Assembly (NCBI RefSeq): GCF_947259555.1
Contig: NZ_CAMYMD010000069.1
Location: 1 to 46,943 of the forward strand
Reading direction: 5' to 3'
Length of the DNA: 46,943 bases
Origin: an uncultured Roseovarius sp.
Lineage (GTDB): Bacteria; Pseudomonadota; Alphaproteobacteria; Rhodobacterales; Rhodobacteraceae
The notes under the pieces were generated by a model. The model did no database searches and was not told where the DNA came from. It saw only the letters and a program-made list of their open reading frames with translations. Both the position numbers and the translations under genes were made by a program. Position 1 is the stretch's first letter; every line of letters starts with the position of its first letter. Of this stretch, positions 16,991-25,480 are shown in pieces.

Positions 16991-17425
16991 TCACGGCACG
17001 ATGGTGCAGGGCACCGGCGCAGTCTGGACAAGCGCCCCCGCAACGGATCCAAAGACCCGCGCGCCAATCGCCGATTGCCCGTCCCGCCCGATGATGATCT
17101 GTACGGCGTTATGCTCTTTCGCGACACGGCCCAGAATTTCGGGGGTGTTGCCATAGCGGATCTCGGTTTCCACCGTCATGCCCGCATCCTTGAGTTCGGC
17201 CACGACCGTTGTCATGATCGCCTCTTCGGCACGTGTGAGCTCTTCTTTGCGGCGTTTGTGGCGCTCTTCGAGTTCCGTGGGTGTGAGGAAAGAATAGGGC
17301 GACCATTCGAGCACATGGGTCAGAACGATTGTGCCGTTCTGCGCGCGCGCGCGGTCCACCGCGAATTCCAATGCGCGCCGGGCTGACACGCTGCCGTCGT
17401 AGCCGACGACGAATTTTCCAGACAT
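16991..17425 (-). CDS. Universal stress protein (UspA family)
   Basis: A 144-residue single-domain Usp. It begins [21 protein letters not shown], the first strand and helix of the fold, and ends with an ATP-binding-type G-rich loop, [22 protein letters not shown], before PVPCTIVP. Nucleotide-binding Usp proteins often sit beside transporters and modulate them. Here the gene lies directly upstream of the alanine symporter on the same strand, so a regulatory link is plausible. The start has a GGGAGATCTCATT ribosome region. Confidence 0.88.
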   Translation of the reverse strand: MSGKFVVGYDGSVSARRALEFAVDRARAQNGTIVLTHVLEWSPYSFLTPTELEERHKRRKEELTRAEEAIMTTVVAELKDAGMTVETEIRYGNTPEILGRVAKEHNAVQIIIGRDGQSAIGARVFGSVAGALVQTAPVPCTIVP

Positions 17426-17699
17426 AATGAGATCTCCCTTACTGTTGAATGTGCAGGTCCGATGCGCGAGACCTGATGAACCACTCTACCAGAGGTATCT
17501 TTTTCGTTTTTCCCTGTTTTCTCGAATTCGCGACCCGAATGCGCCAAAATTTTGCCATTTCCGATCCGTCATGCACGAATCTTCCAGTCTTGCCGGGCGG
17601 CCGAATGACGCGTGCGCTTCTGCCACAGGCGGTGATACCCGCCATTGAACTTGGTCGATATTTTGCGCATATGATGGCCCAAGCATCAAGGAGAGGCCG

Positions 17700-18119
17700 A
17701 TGGACCTGCGCAAGATCAGTCAAGACTTCACGGTTTCGCCGCAGATTGAGGCTGCGGATATTCCAGGAATCGCCGAGGCGGGGTTTCGCGCGGTTCTTTG
17801 CAACCGACCTGATGATGAGGAATACGGCCAGCCACCATATGATGCGGTCGCCGAGGCTGCCGCTGCGGCGGGGCTCACTGTGCGCTTTGTTCCGGTGGTC
17901 TCCGGACATTTGACCCAGGTCGACGCCGATGCGTTTCGAAATGCGCTCGAAGAGTTGCCCAAGCCCATCCTTGCCTACTGCCGGACCGGTACCCGCTGCA
18001 CCATGCTCTGGAGCCTCACCAAGTTCGAGGATCTGGGCGGAGACGAGGTATTGCGTGCCACTTCCGACGCAGGATACGATATGTCGGGCCTGGTCGCTCA
18101 ACTGCAACGCGCACGATGA
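17700..18119 (+). CDS. DUF442/TIGR01244-type phosphatase-like protein
   Basis: A 139-residue protein of the DUF442 (TIGR01244, Blh-phosphatase) family, a compact dual-specificity-phosphatase-like fold. It opens with KISQDFTVSPQIEAADI, has FRAVLCNRPDDEE, and carries the active loop AYCRTGTRC with C94 and R99. Related domains are fused to sulfide dioxygenase-type hydrolases, but here the domain is alone. The substrate is unknown. AGGAG six bases before the ATG supports the start. The stop overlaps the next start (ATGA at 18116), implying translational coupling with the DgoK-like gene. Confidence 0.82.
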   Translation: MDLRKISQDFTVSPQIEAADIPGIAEAGFRAVLCNRPDDEEYGQPPYDAVAEAAAAAGLTVRFVPVVSGHLTQVDADAFRNALEELPKPILAYCRTGTRCTMLWSLTKFEDLGGDEVLRATSDAGYDMSGLVAQLQRAR

Positions 18120-18862
18120 CGGTCTGGGCCGTTATCGGTCATGACGGGCAGGAGGCGCGCGCGATGTCACTGCGCGGTTCGACCATTGTGCACGAGGCGC
18201 GCGGGCCCGATACCAACACGGCCGTATCCCGGCTCGACCCAGTGCCCGAAGCCCGTTACCGCATCGGCGAGGGCCGATCGGTTGATTTGCCGGCGGCCCT
18301 GCTGCCCGGGCCGAGCCAAGGTTTGCCCGGGTTGTCGCAAACCAGCCCACCCGATCTGCTCGACGGCTGGGTTCGCTTGTTGCTGATCGGGCTTGTGCGA
18401 CAGCGCCCGGATTGGGACGGCGTGGCGTGGATCATCGGTCGAGATCTCAGTCATTGGGTCCAGATCAGTGCCGCCGAGGCGGTGAGTTGCCAAAGTTTTC
18501 TGACACCGAAATTGAGGGGCATTCTCGGTGGCGGGTTGCCGCCCTGCCCAAGAGCCCTGTCGGACAGTCTAAGCCGGCCCGAGCGTCTCGCGGCGCATTT
18601 GCGCACCGCCCAGGTCAGTGGCGACGCGGCTGCGCTCAGTGGTTATCTGCTCGGGGCAGAACTTGCGGCGGCCCGGCCCTATTGGCTGGGTCAGAGCGTC
18701 AGCCTTGTCGCTGAATCCGCCTGCGCGGCGGGTCATGCAGACGCGCTCGAAGCGATGGGCGTGCAGGTCGTCTCGTTCGAGCCTGACAGTTTGCTGCCGT
18801 CTGCTTGTGCAGCGCTGGCACAGTCGCTCGGCCATGCGGATGCCGGACGCGGGGCCCACTGA
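18116..18862 (+). CDS. Degenerate 2-dehydro-3-deoxygalactonokinase-like protein
   Basis: A 248-residue protein that resembles DgoK (KDGal kinase). Its middle part GVAWIIGRDLSHWVQ aligns with the MPGTHCKWVQ region. The C-terminal half shares ...HLRTAQVSGDAAALSGYLLGAEL, LVAESACAAGHADALEAMGV and a final ALAQSLG, as in E. coli DgoK. The N-terminal phosphate motif DWGTT/S is absent (AVIGHDGQEARAMSLRG instead), and the protein is about 45 residues shorter, so kinase activity is doubtful. Its GTG/ATG region overlaps the phosphatase gene stop by four bases. The family assignment is from memory of DgoK and is moderately sure. Confidence 0.55.
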   Translation: MTVWAVIGHDGQEARAMSLRGSTIVHEARGPDTNTAVSRLDPVPEARYRIGEGRSVDLPAALLPGPSQGLPGLSQTSPPDLLDGWVRLLLIGLVRQRPDWDGVAWIIGRDLSHWVQISAAEAVSCQSFLTPKLRGILGGGLPPCPRALSDSLSRPERLAAHLRTAQVSGDAAALSGYLLGAELAAARPYWLGQSVSLVAESACAAGHADALEAMGVQVVSFEPDSLLPSACAALAQSLGHADAGRGAH

Positions 18863-18926
18863 TCCCGCCCTTGCGGCTTCGCCGTTCCGGAAATACTCAC
18901 ATAAAGCGCTGCCAACGGTGCGCGGC

Positions 18927-19667
18927 TCAACTGCCGTAGCGCGCGACAAAGTTTCTGAGGATGCGCTCGGGGGCGTGGACATCGGCTGCGCGGCAGGTGG
19001 CGATCAGATCACTGGCGGTTTCCGGGGCAAAATAGCCTTTGTGGCGATAAATCCGGATGCGGGTCTCGAATCCGGCGGCGTCGGCCTCGGGATGGAATTG
19101 CGTTGCGTAGACATGCGCGCCGTGTCGAACCATCTGGAACGGACAGGCTGGCGACTCGATCAGGTGGGTGCAGTCCTGAGGGAGAGCCTGCAATGCTTCC
19201 TTGTGCCCGACAAAAGCGTCGAATCGGTCGGGTACGCCTTCCAGAAGGAGGTCGGTCCGGCCCGCGTCTGTCACCTGGCAGGCGGTCGTGCCGACCGGCT
19301 CGCCATGGGCGCGCTTGCTGACATCGCCGTGCAGATGTTGCCCTAGAATGCCGATCCCATAGCAGCAGCCTAGAAACGGGAAATCCCGCGTTGTGATCTG
19401 CGGCATCATTGCCATGACCTGTGCCTCGATGCGCGCCTCTTGCGCGGTCTTGTCCTCTGGCGCATCGCTGACACAGCCGGGCCCGCCGCCTACGATGACC
19501 CCGGCATAATCGTCAAGTTTCAAATCCGCGGGCAGGTCCTGCTGGTCGAGGCGAATGCGACGGGTGTGCTCGGGTGCCAGCCGCCCCTTGTCCAGAATGG
19601 CGGCGTATTCGTTGTCGGCGGCCTCGGTCTCGGGGCGCAATTGCAGGATCAGAAATGGCTTGGACAT
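18927..19667 (-). CDS. Class I glutamine amidotransferase-like protein
   Basis: A 246-residue stand-alone GATase1 domain. The triad is readable: nucleophile C102 in FLGCCYGIGILG, and H192 and E194 in ATQFHPEAD. The oxyanion strand GVIVGGGPG lies at residues 57-64. It resembles the GMP-synthase-like amidotransferases that act without a fused synthetase (the gamma-glutamyl hydrolase/PuuD-like range is less likely, given the motif layout). The partner and substrate are unknown. It converges on the DgoK-like gene and is divergent from the WaaA-like/LpxK unit. Confidence 0.85.
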   Translation of the reverse strand: MSKPFLILQLRPETEAADNEYAAILDKGRLAPEHTRRIRLDQQDLPADLKLDDYAGVIVGGGPGCVSDAPEDKTAQEARIEAQVMAMMPQITTRDFPFLGCCYGIGILGQHLHGDVSKRAHGEPVGTTACQVTDAGRTDLLLEGVPDRFDAFVGHKEALQALPQDCTHLIESPACPFQMVRHGAHVYATQFHPEADAAGFETRIRIYRHKGYFAPETASDLIATCRAADVHAPERILRNFVARYGS

Positions 19668-19742
19668 GAATGAGCTTCCTTTGCGACTGTTTCTGGGTGC
19701 CCCGCTGGCATGCGCGGGTCAAGGTGTTTTACCCGCCTGCGC

Positions 19743-19770
19743 TTGACGGCGGGGTGCAATCCAATAGGGT
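19743..19770 (+). promoter_or_regulatory. Candidate promoter of the WaaA-like/lpxK unit
   Basis: TTGACG (19743-19748) and TAGGGT (19765-19770) are 16 bases apart, giving a start near 19777, about 28 bases before the ATG at 19805. The -35 match is strong and the -10 match is weak. Confidence 0.4.
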
Positions 19771-19804
19771 GCGACTATCCCGAAACGACCCCGAGGAATG
19801 GACA

Positions 19805-19942
19805 ATGAGCCAACGCCTGCATCAGGTTTTCAGGGCCGGATTGATTGGTGCGTTGCGCAAAGAGCGAGGGGATCACCGCGCTGGACGACGATCACGTCGT
19901 CTTCAGACACGCCCAGGCACCTGCCGGTTGAACGGTCGATGA
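19805..19942 (+). CDS. Short leader ORF, possible remnant of a DUF4170 gene
   Basis: A 45-codon frame beginning MSQRLHQVF with GAGGA seven bases upstream and ending in ATGA overlapped by the next start at 19939. The opening resembles the short DUF4170 proteins often found before waaA in Rhodobacterales (MTxRLHLVFGG...), but the rest is arginine-rich and unlike them. Another frame from about 19868 reads ITALDDDHVVFRHAQ, recalling DUF4170's LDDxHVVG, which suggests a frameshifted and deleted copy. It may still be translated and serve to couple translation to the WaaA-like gene, which has no ribosome site of its own. Confidence 0.35.
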   Translation: MSQRLHQVFRAGLIGALRKERGDHRAGRRSRRLQTRPGTCRLNGR

Positions 19943-21159
19943 GCCGCTCTCTCAGTCTTGCGGCGTATCTCGCGTATACCCGGCGCGCGGGGCGTCCCGG
20001 TCCTGACCCGGCGCAAGAGCGCCCCGACGGGACGTTGATATGGGTCCATGCCGTAGACGCCGGGCGCGCCGATACTCTTGTGCATTTGGCGGATCGGCTC
20101 GTCGGACAGCGTCCGGGTTTGTGCGTGCTGCTGACCACCAAGGGAGAGATCCCGGCGCGGATCAAATCCAAGGGGCCTGTGCTTTGGCAATCCGTGCCCG
20201 ATGACAACGTCCCGGCAGCCGAAAGTTTCTTGTCGCACTGGCGGCCTGATATCTGTCTCTGGACCGGGGGAGACTTGCGCCCGGCGCTACTGACATGTGC
20301 GGCGCGACAGAACATACCACTCTATTTTGTCGATGCCGATGAAGAGCGGCTTGAACGCCCTGTTTGGCGGTGGTTTCCGGATATACCACGCGCCGTTTTC
20401 TCTCTTTTCTCCGAGATCCTGACCCGCACCGAGAGTGCCGCACGGCTGGTGCGCCGATTTGGCGCGCCCGAGAGTATCGTTTCGGTCACGGGCGCCTTTC
20501 AGGAAGGGGCAATGACCTTGCCTTTCAACGCAGCCGAACGCGACGAGATGGCGGAGCTGTTGCGCAGTCGCCCGCTCTGGCTCGCTGCGATGATACGCCT
20601 GGATGAGCTGGAGATCGTTCTGGAGAGCCACCGGGAGGTCAGTCGGCTGGCGCATCGAAGTCTTCTTATCCTGGTGCCTGACGATCTGGAGGATACGGAC
20701 GCGATCAAAGCCGTTCTCGATGCGCAGGATTGGCGCACGGCGATCTGGTCGGAAGGGGGATTGCCGGGCGAGACCACACAGATCATCCTTGCCGATACCC
20801 GAGGCGAGATGGGGCTCTGGTATCGCCTTGCACCCGTTACGTTCATGGGGTCCTCGCTGGTTTCGGGACAGCACGGGCGTGACCCGAACGAGCCCGCTGC
20901 GCATGGATCGGCCATTCTCTATGGGCCGAATGTGGGGCGTTATCTCAATCGGTACTCCAACTATGCAGAGGCCGGGGCGGCGCGGATCGTGCGCGATGCC
21001 GAAACCCTGACCGCCGCCGTTCAACGGTTGATCGCCCCGGATCAGGCTGCGGCGATGGCGCATGCGGCGTGGGATGTCGCCTCGCGCGGGGCGGCGGTGA
21101 CGGATCGCATACTCGACATGCTGCTTGACCGGCTTGATCGGCTGGAAGCCGAGAAATGA
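19939..21159 (+). CDS. Divergent Kdo-transferase (WaaA/GT30)-like glycosyltransferase
   Basis: A 406-residue two-domain GT-B protein of the WaaA family, which adds Kdo to lipid A precursors at the inner membrane. It shows family segments: TLIWVHAV (32-39), [64 protein letters not shown] and [18 protein letters not shown]. The conserved SxGE block, whose Glu is the proposed catalytic base (E31 of Aquifex WaaA), reads DAGRAD here, with R43 in place of Glu. The usual ESELWPN is GGDLRPA. There is no membrane anchor at the N-terminus beyond a short helix. Activity is therefore uncertain. It overlaps lpxK by four bases. Confidence 0.75.
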   Translation: MSRSLSLAAYLAYTRRAGRPGPDPAQERPDGTLIWVHAVDAGRADTLVHLADRLVGQRPGLCVLLTTKGEIPARIKSKGPVLWQSVPDDNVPAAESFLSHWRPDICLWTGGDLRPALLTCAARQNIPLYFVDADEERLERPVWRWFPDIPRAVFSLFSEILTRTESAARLVRRFGAPESIVSVTGAFQEGAMTLPFNAAERDEMAELLRSRPLWLAAMIRLDELEIVLESHREVSRLAHRSLLILVPDDLEDTDAIKAVLDAQDWRTAIWSEGGLPGETTQIILADTRGEMGLWYRLAPVTFMGSSLVSGQHGRDPNEPAAHGSAILYGPNVGRYLNRYSNYAEAGAARIVRDAETLTAAVQRLIAPDQAAAMAHAAWDVASRGAAVTDRILDMLLDRLDRLEAEK

Positions 21160-22178
21160 GACCCCCGGAGCACTGGTTCACCGCGCCTGACCGTCCCGGT
21201 CTGATAGCCCGGTTCCTTGCGCCCGTTGGCGCGCTCTACGCAAAGATAACGGCCTGGCGCCTCAGGTCGAGGTGCGGCTGGCGCGCGCCTATACCGGTAA
21301 TCTGTGTTGGCAATATAAACGCGGGCGGCACCGGCAAGACGCCTACAGTGCTGGCCGTGGTCACGTATCTGCAACGGATGGGTCTGGAGCCGGTAATCCT
21401 GTCGCGGGGGCATGGCGGGGCATTGCGCGGACCGGTAGAGGTCGATCCGCGGGTGCACAGCGCATCGGATGTCGGGGATGAGCCGTTGCTTGCTGCGGCC
21501 TTCGCCACCACATGGGTCGCGCGGGACCGGGGCGAAGGTGCGCGGGTATTGCTCGGACAGGTGCGCGAGGGCCTGCCCCCGTTTGATTGCATCGTGATGG
21601 ATGACGGCTTTCAGAACCCTGACCTGAAACAGGATATCTCTATTGTCGTTGTTGATGCGGTGCGTGGGTTTGGCAATGGCCTGTGTATCCCCGCAGGCCC
21701 CCTGCGTGAACCTGTAAATGTCGGTCTGGAGCGCGCCGATCTGCTGCTTTCGATCGGACCGCGCGGCGCTCAGCAGTCGTTTGCTGATACCTGGGCTGCG
21801 CGTCTCACCCTGCCGCATATGCGCGGTGAGGTGCAGCCGCTCCAGACCGGTATGGATTGGGCTGGCGCACGGGTGCTGGCGTTTGCCGGGATCGGCCACC
21901 CGGGCAAGTTCTTTGCCACACTGCGGGGGCTCGGTGCCGAGGTGGTGCGTGGTGAGGCGCTCGATGACCATCAGCGCTTTACCCAAGCATTGCTCTCGCG
22001 ACTGGAACGCGAGGCACTTATGCGCGGGGCACAACTGGTGACGACGGAAAAAGATGCTGTGCGCCTGCCGGTCGAGTTTCGCCGAAAGGTGTTGACCGTG
22101 CCTGTCCGCCTTGAGATCGCAGATATTTCGCCCCTCGATACGGCCTTGCGGCGCGTCGGCTTGTTGCGCAAAAGCTGA
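21156..22178 (+). CDS. lpxK: Tetraacyldisaccharide 4'-kinase LpxK
   Basis: A 340-residue lipid A pathway kinase that phosphorylates the 4' position of the tetraacyldisaccharide at the inner-membrane cytosolic face. The start MRPPEHWF is typical. A Walker A loop [12 protein letters not shown] lies near residues 51-62, and DDGFQNPDL near 149-157 is the conserved catalytic Asp region; HPGKFF and [10 protein letters not shown] follow. The ATG overlaps the stop of the WaaA-like gene (ATGA at 21156-21159), so the two are translationally coupled. Its stop is only five bases from the end of the convergent M16 gene, with no terminator between. Confidence 0.95.
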   Translation: MRPPEHWFTAPDRPGLIARFLAPVGALYAKITAWRLRSRCGWRAPIPVICVGNINAGGTGKTPTVLAVVTYLQRMGLEPVILSRGHGGALRGPVEVDPRVHSASDVGDEPLLAAAFATTWVARDRGEGARVLLGQVREGLPPFDCIVMDDGFQNPDLKQDISIVVVDAVRGFGNGLCIPAGPLREPVNVGLERADLLLSIGPRGAQQSFADTWAARLTLPHMRGEVQPLQTGMDWAGARVLAFAGIGHPGKFFATLRGLGAEVVRGEALDDHQRFTQALLSRLEREALMRGAQLVTTEKDAVRLPVEFRRKVLTVPVRLEIADISPLDTALRRVGLLRKS

Positions 22179-22183
22179 GCGCG

Positions 22184-23497
22184 TCAGTTCACCGTGCTGT
22201 CCAGCCCTTCGGGTTGTCCCACCACGACAAAGGTCAGCGCCTCAGGATCCAGCAATTCTTTGGCAACACGATTGATCTGCTCTTGGGTCACGGCATTTAC
22301 CTTGTCGTTGCGGTTGACAATGTAATCCGTCGGTAGACCCTCCATCTGCATACCCACGGCGATGTCGGCAATCGGGCCATTCCCTTCGAATTGCAGGGGA
22401 TAAGCGCCGGTCAGATAGGTCTTGGCGTCCTGTAACTCCTGACTGGTTACACCGTCTGTGCGGATACGCTCCCATTCAGAGCGGATGACGGCGATGGCTT
22501 CGGCAATTCTGTCATTGGCGGATGCGACCGACCCTTTCCAGAGTTGCGCGGCATCCTTGTCCGACAGGTACGAATACACGCCGTAGGTCAGCCCCCGCTT
22601 TTCTCGCACTTCGGTCATCAACCTGCTCTCGAAACCGCCGCCACCCAGAATGTGGTTCAGGATGTAGGCGGCAAAGAAATCGGGGTGATCGCGGTCGATG
22701 CCTGGCTGTGCGAAGGCGGCAATGGATTGTGGCGTGGCAAAATCCACGACCTCGACTCCGCCGGGCAAGTTCGGATCGGCGGGCCCGGGCAACGGTGCGC
22801 CGGTCGCGGGCAAGTCGCCAAGCAATTCATCGAGAAGCGTGGCCAGCTCGGCCTCGGTGATGTCGCCCACGGCACTGATGTAGAGCCGGTCACGGGCAAG
22901 GGCCGCCGCATGGGCTGCCACGATATCCTCGCGGGTCAGACCTTCAACGGACTCAAGTGTGCCATCCAGCGAGGTGGCGTATGGGTGTTCGCCATAAACC
23001 AGACGGTCAAACGCCTTGCCTAACAGATCCCGTGGGTCGGTTTGGGATGAACGGATCATGGATGTGACCTGAGAGCGCACTCGGTCAATCGCGTCCGGGT
23101 CAAAGCGCGGTTGCACGAGGCTCTTGCGCAGAAGGTCCATCGCCGCGTCCCGATTCTCGGAGAGGAAACGTGCCGACACGCTCACGCGATCATCATTGAC
23201 CGAGTACCTGAAATCAGCCGCCAGCGCCTCGGTCTGGCGGGCAAATGCCTGGGCGTCCATGTCGCCTGCACCTTCTTCGAGAAGGCCAACCATGAGATTG
23301 GTCGCGCCGCGCTTTCCCGCAGGATCAAGCGAGCCACCGCCGCGAAACCGTAGTTCGAGTGCGACGAAGGGAATCGAGTGATCCTCGACCAGCCACGCCT
23401 CCAGCCCGCCGGGTGTGGTCATCTCCTGAACGCTTACATCGGCTCGCGCAGGCAGGGCAGCAAAGACGAGGAAGAGACTGAGAAGGATGCGAATCAT
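22184..23497 (-). CDS. M16-family peptidase, non-catalytic subunit
   Basis: A 437-residue secreted M16-fold protein (signal peptide LLSLFLVFAALPARAD). The zinc motif HxxEH is replaced by ATNLMVGLLEEG at the equivalent helix, so it should not be active alone. The C-terminal half keeps the fold (REKRGLTYGVYSYLSDK, the substrate-contact region of the partner subunit). Two-subunit periplasmic M16 enzymes from alphaproteobacteria, such as Sphingomonas Sph2681/2682, work this way. Its start overlaps the stop of the catalytic partner gene (23494-23497), and GGAGG lies within that gene's end. Confidence 0.88.
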   Translation of the reverse strand: MIRILLSLFLVFAALPARADVSVQEMTTPGGLEAWLVEDHSIPFVALELRFRGGGSLDPAGKRGATNLMVGLLEEGAGDMDAQAFARQTEALAADFRYSVNDDRVSVSARFLSENRDAAMDLLRKSLVQPRFDPDAIDRVRSQVTSMIRSSQTDPRDLLGKAFDRLVYGEHPYATSLDGTLESVEGLTREDIVAAHAAALARDRLYISAVGDITEAELATLLDELLGDLPATGAPLPGPADPNLPGGVEVVDFATPQSIAAFAQPGIDRDHPDFFAAYILNHILGGGGFESRLMTEVREKRGLTYGVYSYLSDKDAAQLWKGSVASANDRIAEAIAVIRSEWERIRTDGVTSQELQDAKTYLTGAYPLQFEGNGPIADIAVGMQMEGLPTDYIVNRNDKVNAVTQEQINRVAKELLDPEALTFVVVGQPEGLDSTVN

Positions 23498-24837
23498 TGA
23501 GTGACCTCCGGGGCCATGAGCCAGCCCGTCACGGAGTGCGTACGGTCAAGAACCTCGCGTGCGGCGGCCATGATTTGATCGGCTGTGGTGGCTTGCAGGA
23601 TGTCGGGCCAGGCCTGCACGTCCTCGACGGTCAAGCCTTGGGTGAGTGCGCGGCCATATCGATTGGCCAGCCCGCTGGCATCGTCACGGGCATAAATTTC
23701 CGAGGCGCGGGCCTGCATCTTGATCCGCTCCAGCTGTTCGCTGTCGATGCCGGTCTCGAGGAAACCGGTGAGCACGTCATCCATCGCCGTCTCGGCCTGC
23801 TCTAATGTGACGCCGGGGGCGGGCACGATATAGAGATTGAAGGTCGTGTCATCGAGTGAGAGGCCGGAATACGAGGCTCCGACTTGGACGGCGGTCTGGT
23901 TTTCGAATTGCAGCTTTTCCGCAAGCACCGATGTTTGCCCACCGCCCAGAATGTCAGCCAAGAGTGAAAGGGCGGCTGCCTCCTGCTGCGCGCCACTGTC
24001 GCGTTCTGGCGCAAGGTAGGAGCGCGTGACATAGGGTTGCGACACGCGCGCATCGCGCAGGGTCAGCCTGCGTTCAGCCAGCTGCGGTGGTTCTTGCGGG
24101 CGCGCACGCGCGGGCAGGTCGGGATTGGCAGGGATCTTGCCATAGTAGGTTTGCGCCAGATCGCGTACTGTGTCGGGCATGACATCGCCTGCGACGATCA
24201 GGATTGCATTGTTGGGGGCATAGTATTCACCGTAGAATTCGAGCGCCGCGTCAAGGTCGAGCGCCTCCATCTCGTGGCGCCAGCCGATGATCGGCACGCC
24301 ATAGCGGTGATTGAGATACTGCGTGGCGCTTTTCTGCTCGCGAAACAGAGCGCCGGGGCTGTTCTCGACGCGCTGGTTGCGTTCCTCGATTATCACGTCA
24401 CGCTCGGTGGCGATATCTGCCTCATCCAATTGCAGATTGGTCATCCGGTCGGCTTCCATCCGCATGACCAATTCCAACCGATCGGCGGCGATGCGTTGGA
24501 AATAGGCGGTATAATCGTAGCTCGTAAAGGCATTGTCCGAGCCACCATTTCGCGCGACGGTGGAAGAGAATTCGCCCGGCTCCATCGTCTTGGTGCCTTT
24601 GAACAGAAGGTGTTCCAGAAAGTGCGCAACGCCGGAGACGCCCGGTCGTTCATCCGCTGATCCCGCGCGATACCAGAGCATCTGGGTCACCACAGGGGCG
24701 CGGTGGTCTTCGATGACCACGACATCGAGGCCATTGTCGAGCGTGAACGTCGTGACCTGATCCGAGGTCGACGCAAGGGTTGCGGGTGCGATAAGCGTGG
24801 TTAGCACCAGCGAAAGACAGGCGAGGTAGGCGCGCAT
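23494..24837 (-). CDS. M16-family zinc peptidase, catalytic subunit
   Basis: A 447-residue periplasmic insulinase/processing-peptidase-like enzyme. After a signal peptide (LVLTTLIAPATLAS), the inverted zinc motif HFLEH appears in GVAHFLEHLLFKGT, and the third ligand Glu is expected in the DERNQRVENSPG/EADIATERDV region. A C-terminal M16 lobe follows. GGAGA seven bases before the ATG fixes the start. It should form a heterodimer with the HxxEH-less protein encoded by the overlapping next gene, degrading exported peptides or misfolded fragments. Confidence 0.92.
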   Translation of the reverse strand: MRAYLACLSLVLTTLIAPATLASTSDQVTTFTLDNGLDVVVIEDHRAPVVTQMLWYRAGSADERPGVSGVAHFLEHLLFKGTKTMEPGEFSSTVARNGGSDNAFTSYDYTAYFQRIAADRLELVMRMEADRMTNLQLDEADIATERDVIIEERNQRVENSPGALFREQKSATQYLNHRYGVPIIGWRHEMEALDLDAALEFYGEYYAPNNAILIVAGDVMPDTVRDLAQTYYGKIPANPDLPARARPQEPPQLAERRLTLRDARVSQPYVTRSYLAPERDSGAQQEAAALSLLADILGGGQTSVLAEKLQFENQTAVQVGASYSGLSLDDTTFNLYIVPAPGVTLEQAETAMDDVLTGFLETGIDSEQLERIKMQARASEIYARDDASGLANRYGRALTQGLTVEDVQAWPDILQATTADQIMAAAREVLDRTHSVTGWLMAPEVTQ

Positions 24838-24874
24838 TGGCAGGTCTCCGGTCGGTGTCGTATATCTGGTGTTA

Positions 24875-24902
24875 TAGATACGCCTTGGCCGCGCCGTTTC
24901 AA
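24875..24902 (-). promoter_or_regulatory. Candidate promoter of the M16 pair
   Basis: On the minus strand TTGAAA (24902-24897) and TATCTA (24880-24875) are 16 bases apart, with transcription starting near 24868, about 30 bases before the ATG at 24837. This suggests the M16 pair can be transcribed apart from the upstream lspA/DUF3035 genes. Confidence 0.4.
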
Positions 24903-24910
24903 CCGCCTGT

Positions 24911-25432
24911 CTATCGCGTGGGCGGCGGCGGGCTTGCGGGGGTGAGCACGCCGCGATTGCGCAGCCTGCGCTCTTCGCGATGGGCGTCGAGCCAGTGTCG
25001 GCGATAGGCTTGGGTATAGTCGTCGCCCGGGAGAAACCGGAGCACGTCGACCCGGCCGTGCTGGCGGCGCAGTTCCTTGTCTTCGGCGGCTAGGGTTTGG
25101 CGGATGCCCGATGTCTCGCCATAGCGATTGACGTGATTGACGATCGCCGCGTTTCCGGCACCTTGGGTCGCCGTCCTGCTCCCGCCAAGCGCCGCGATGC
25201 CGTCGCCGAGAGGATTTTGATCCGTAAGGTTCGCGCCGCCTGGGTTGGGGGCCGGCAACCTAGCGAAATCTTCGGGTGTTTGCAAAGGCTTGCCGGGTAT
25301 GATCGAGAATTCATCTGGGCCATTGCCGCTCTGCCGGATACGGGTCAGGGTCACATCGTCACGACCGCCGCAACCGGCCAGAACGGTCGCCACCAGAAGG
25401 CCTAGAATTGTCTTGCGCGGCATCGCCATCGC
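24911..25432 (-). CDS. DUF3035 lipoprotein
   Basis: A 173-residue lipoprotein. The N-terminus MAMPRKTILGLLVATVLAGCGG is a lipoprotein signal peptide with lipobox LAGC. The body has the DUF3035 pattern EFSIIPGKPLQTPEDFARLPAPNPGGANLTDQNP seen in Rhodobacterales. The C-terminus is arginine- and then proline-rich. No function is established. ATG 25432 is chosen because AGGAGA lies six bases upstream. It lies 48 bases after lspA, the signal peptidase that processes such lipoproteins, an apt neighbour. Confidence 0.82.
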   Translation of the reverse strand, partial: AMAMPRKTILGLLVATVLAGCGGRDDVTLTRIRQSGNGPDEFSIIPGKPLQTPEDFARLPAPNPGGANLTDQNPLGDGIAALGGSRTATQGAGNAAIVNHVNRYGETSGIRQTLAAEDKELRRQHGRVDVLRFLPGDDYTQAYRRHWLDAHREERRLRNRGVLTPASPPPPTR

Positions 25433-25480
25433 CACTCTCCTGTAACTTGCCAAGTGCCTTACCGCATTCAGGGACCAAGG

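Noticed and set aside
17426..17699. Possible glycine riboswitch upstream of the Usp/alanine symporter unit
   Set aside because: The conserved glycine-aptamer core could not be found on the minus strand. A TTGAAC-19-TATGAT pair on the plus strand is too widely spaced to call a promoter.
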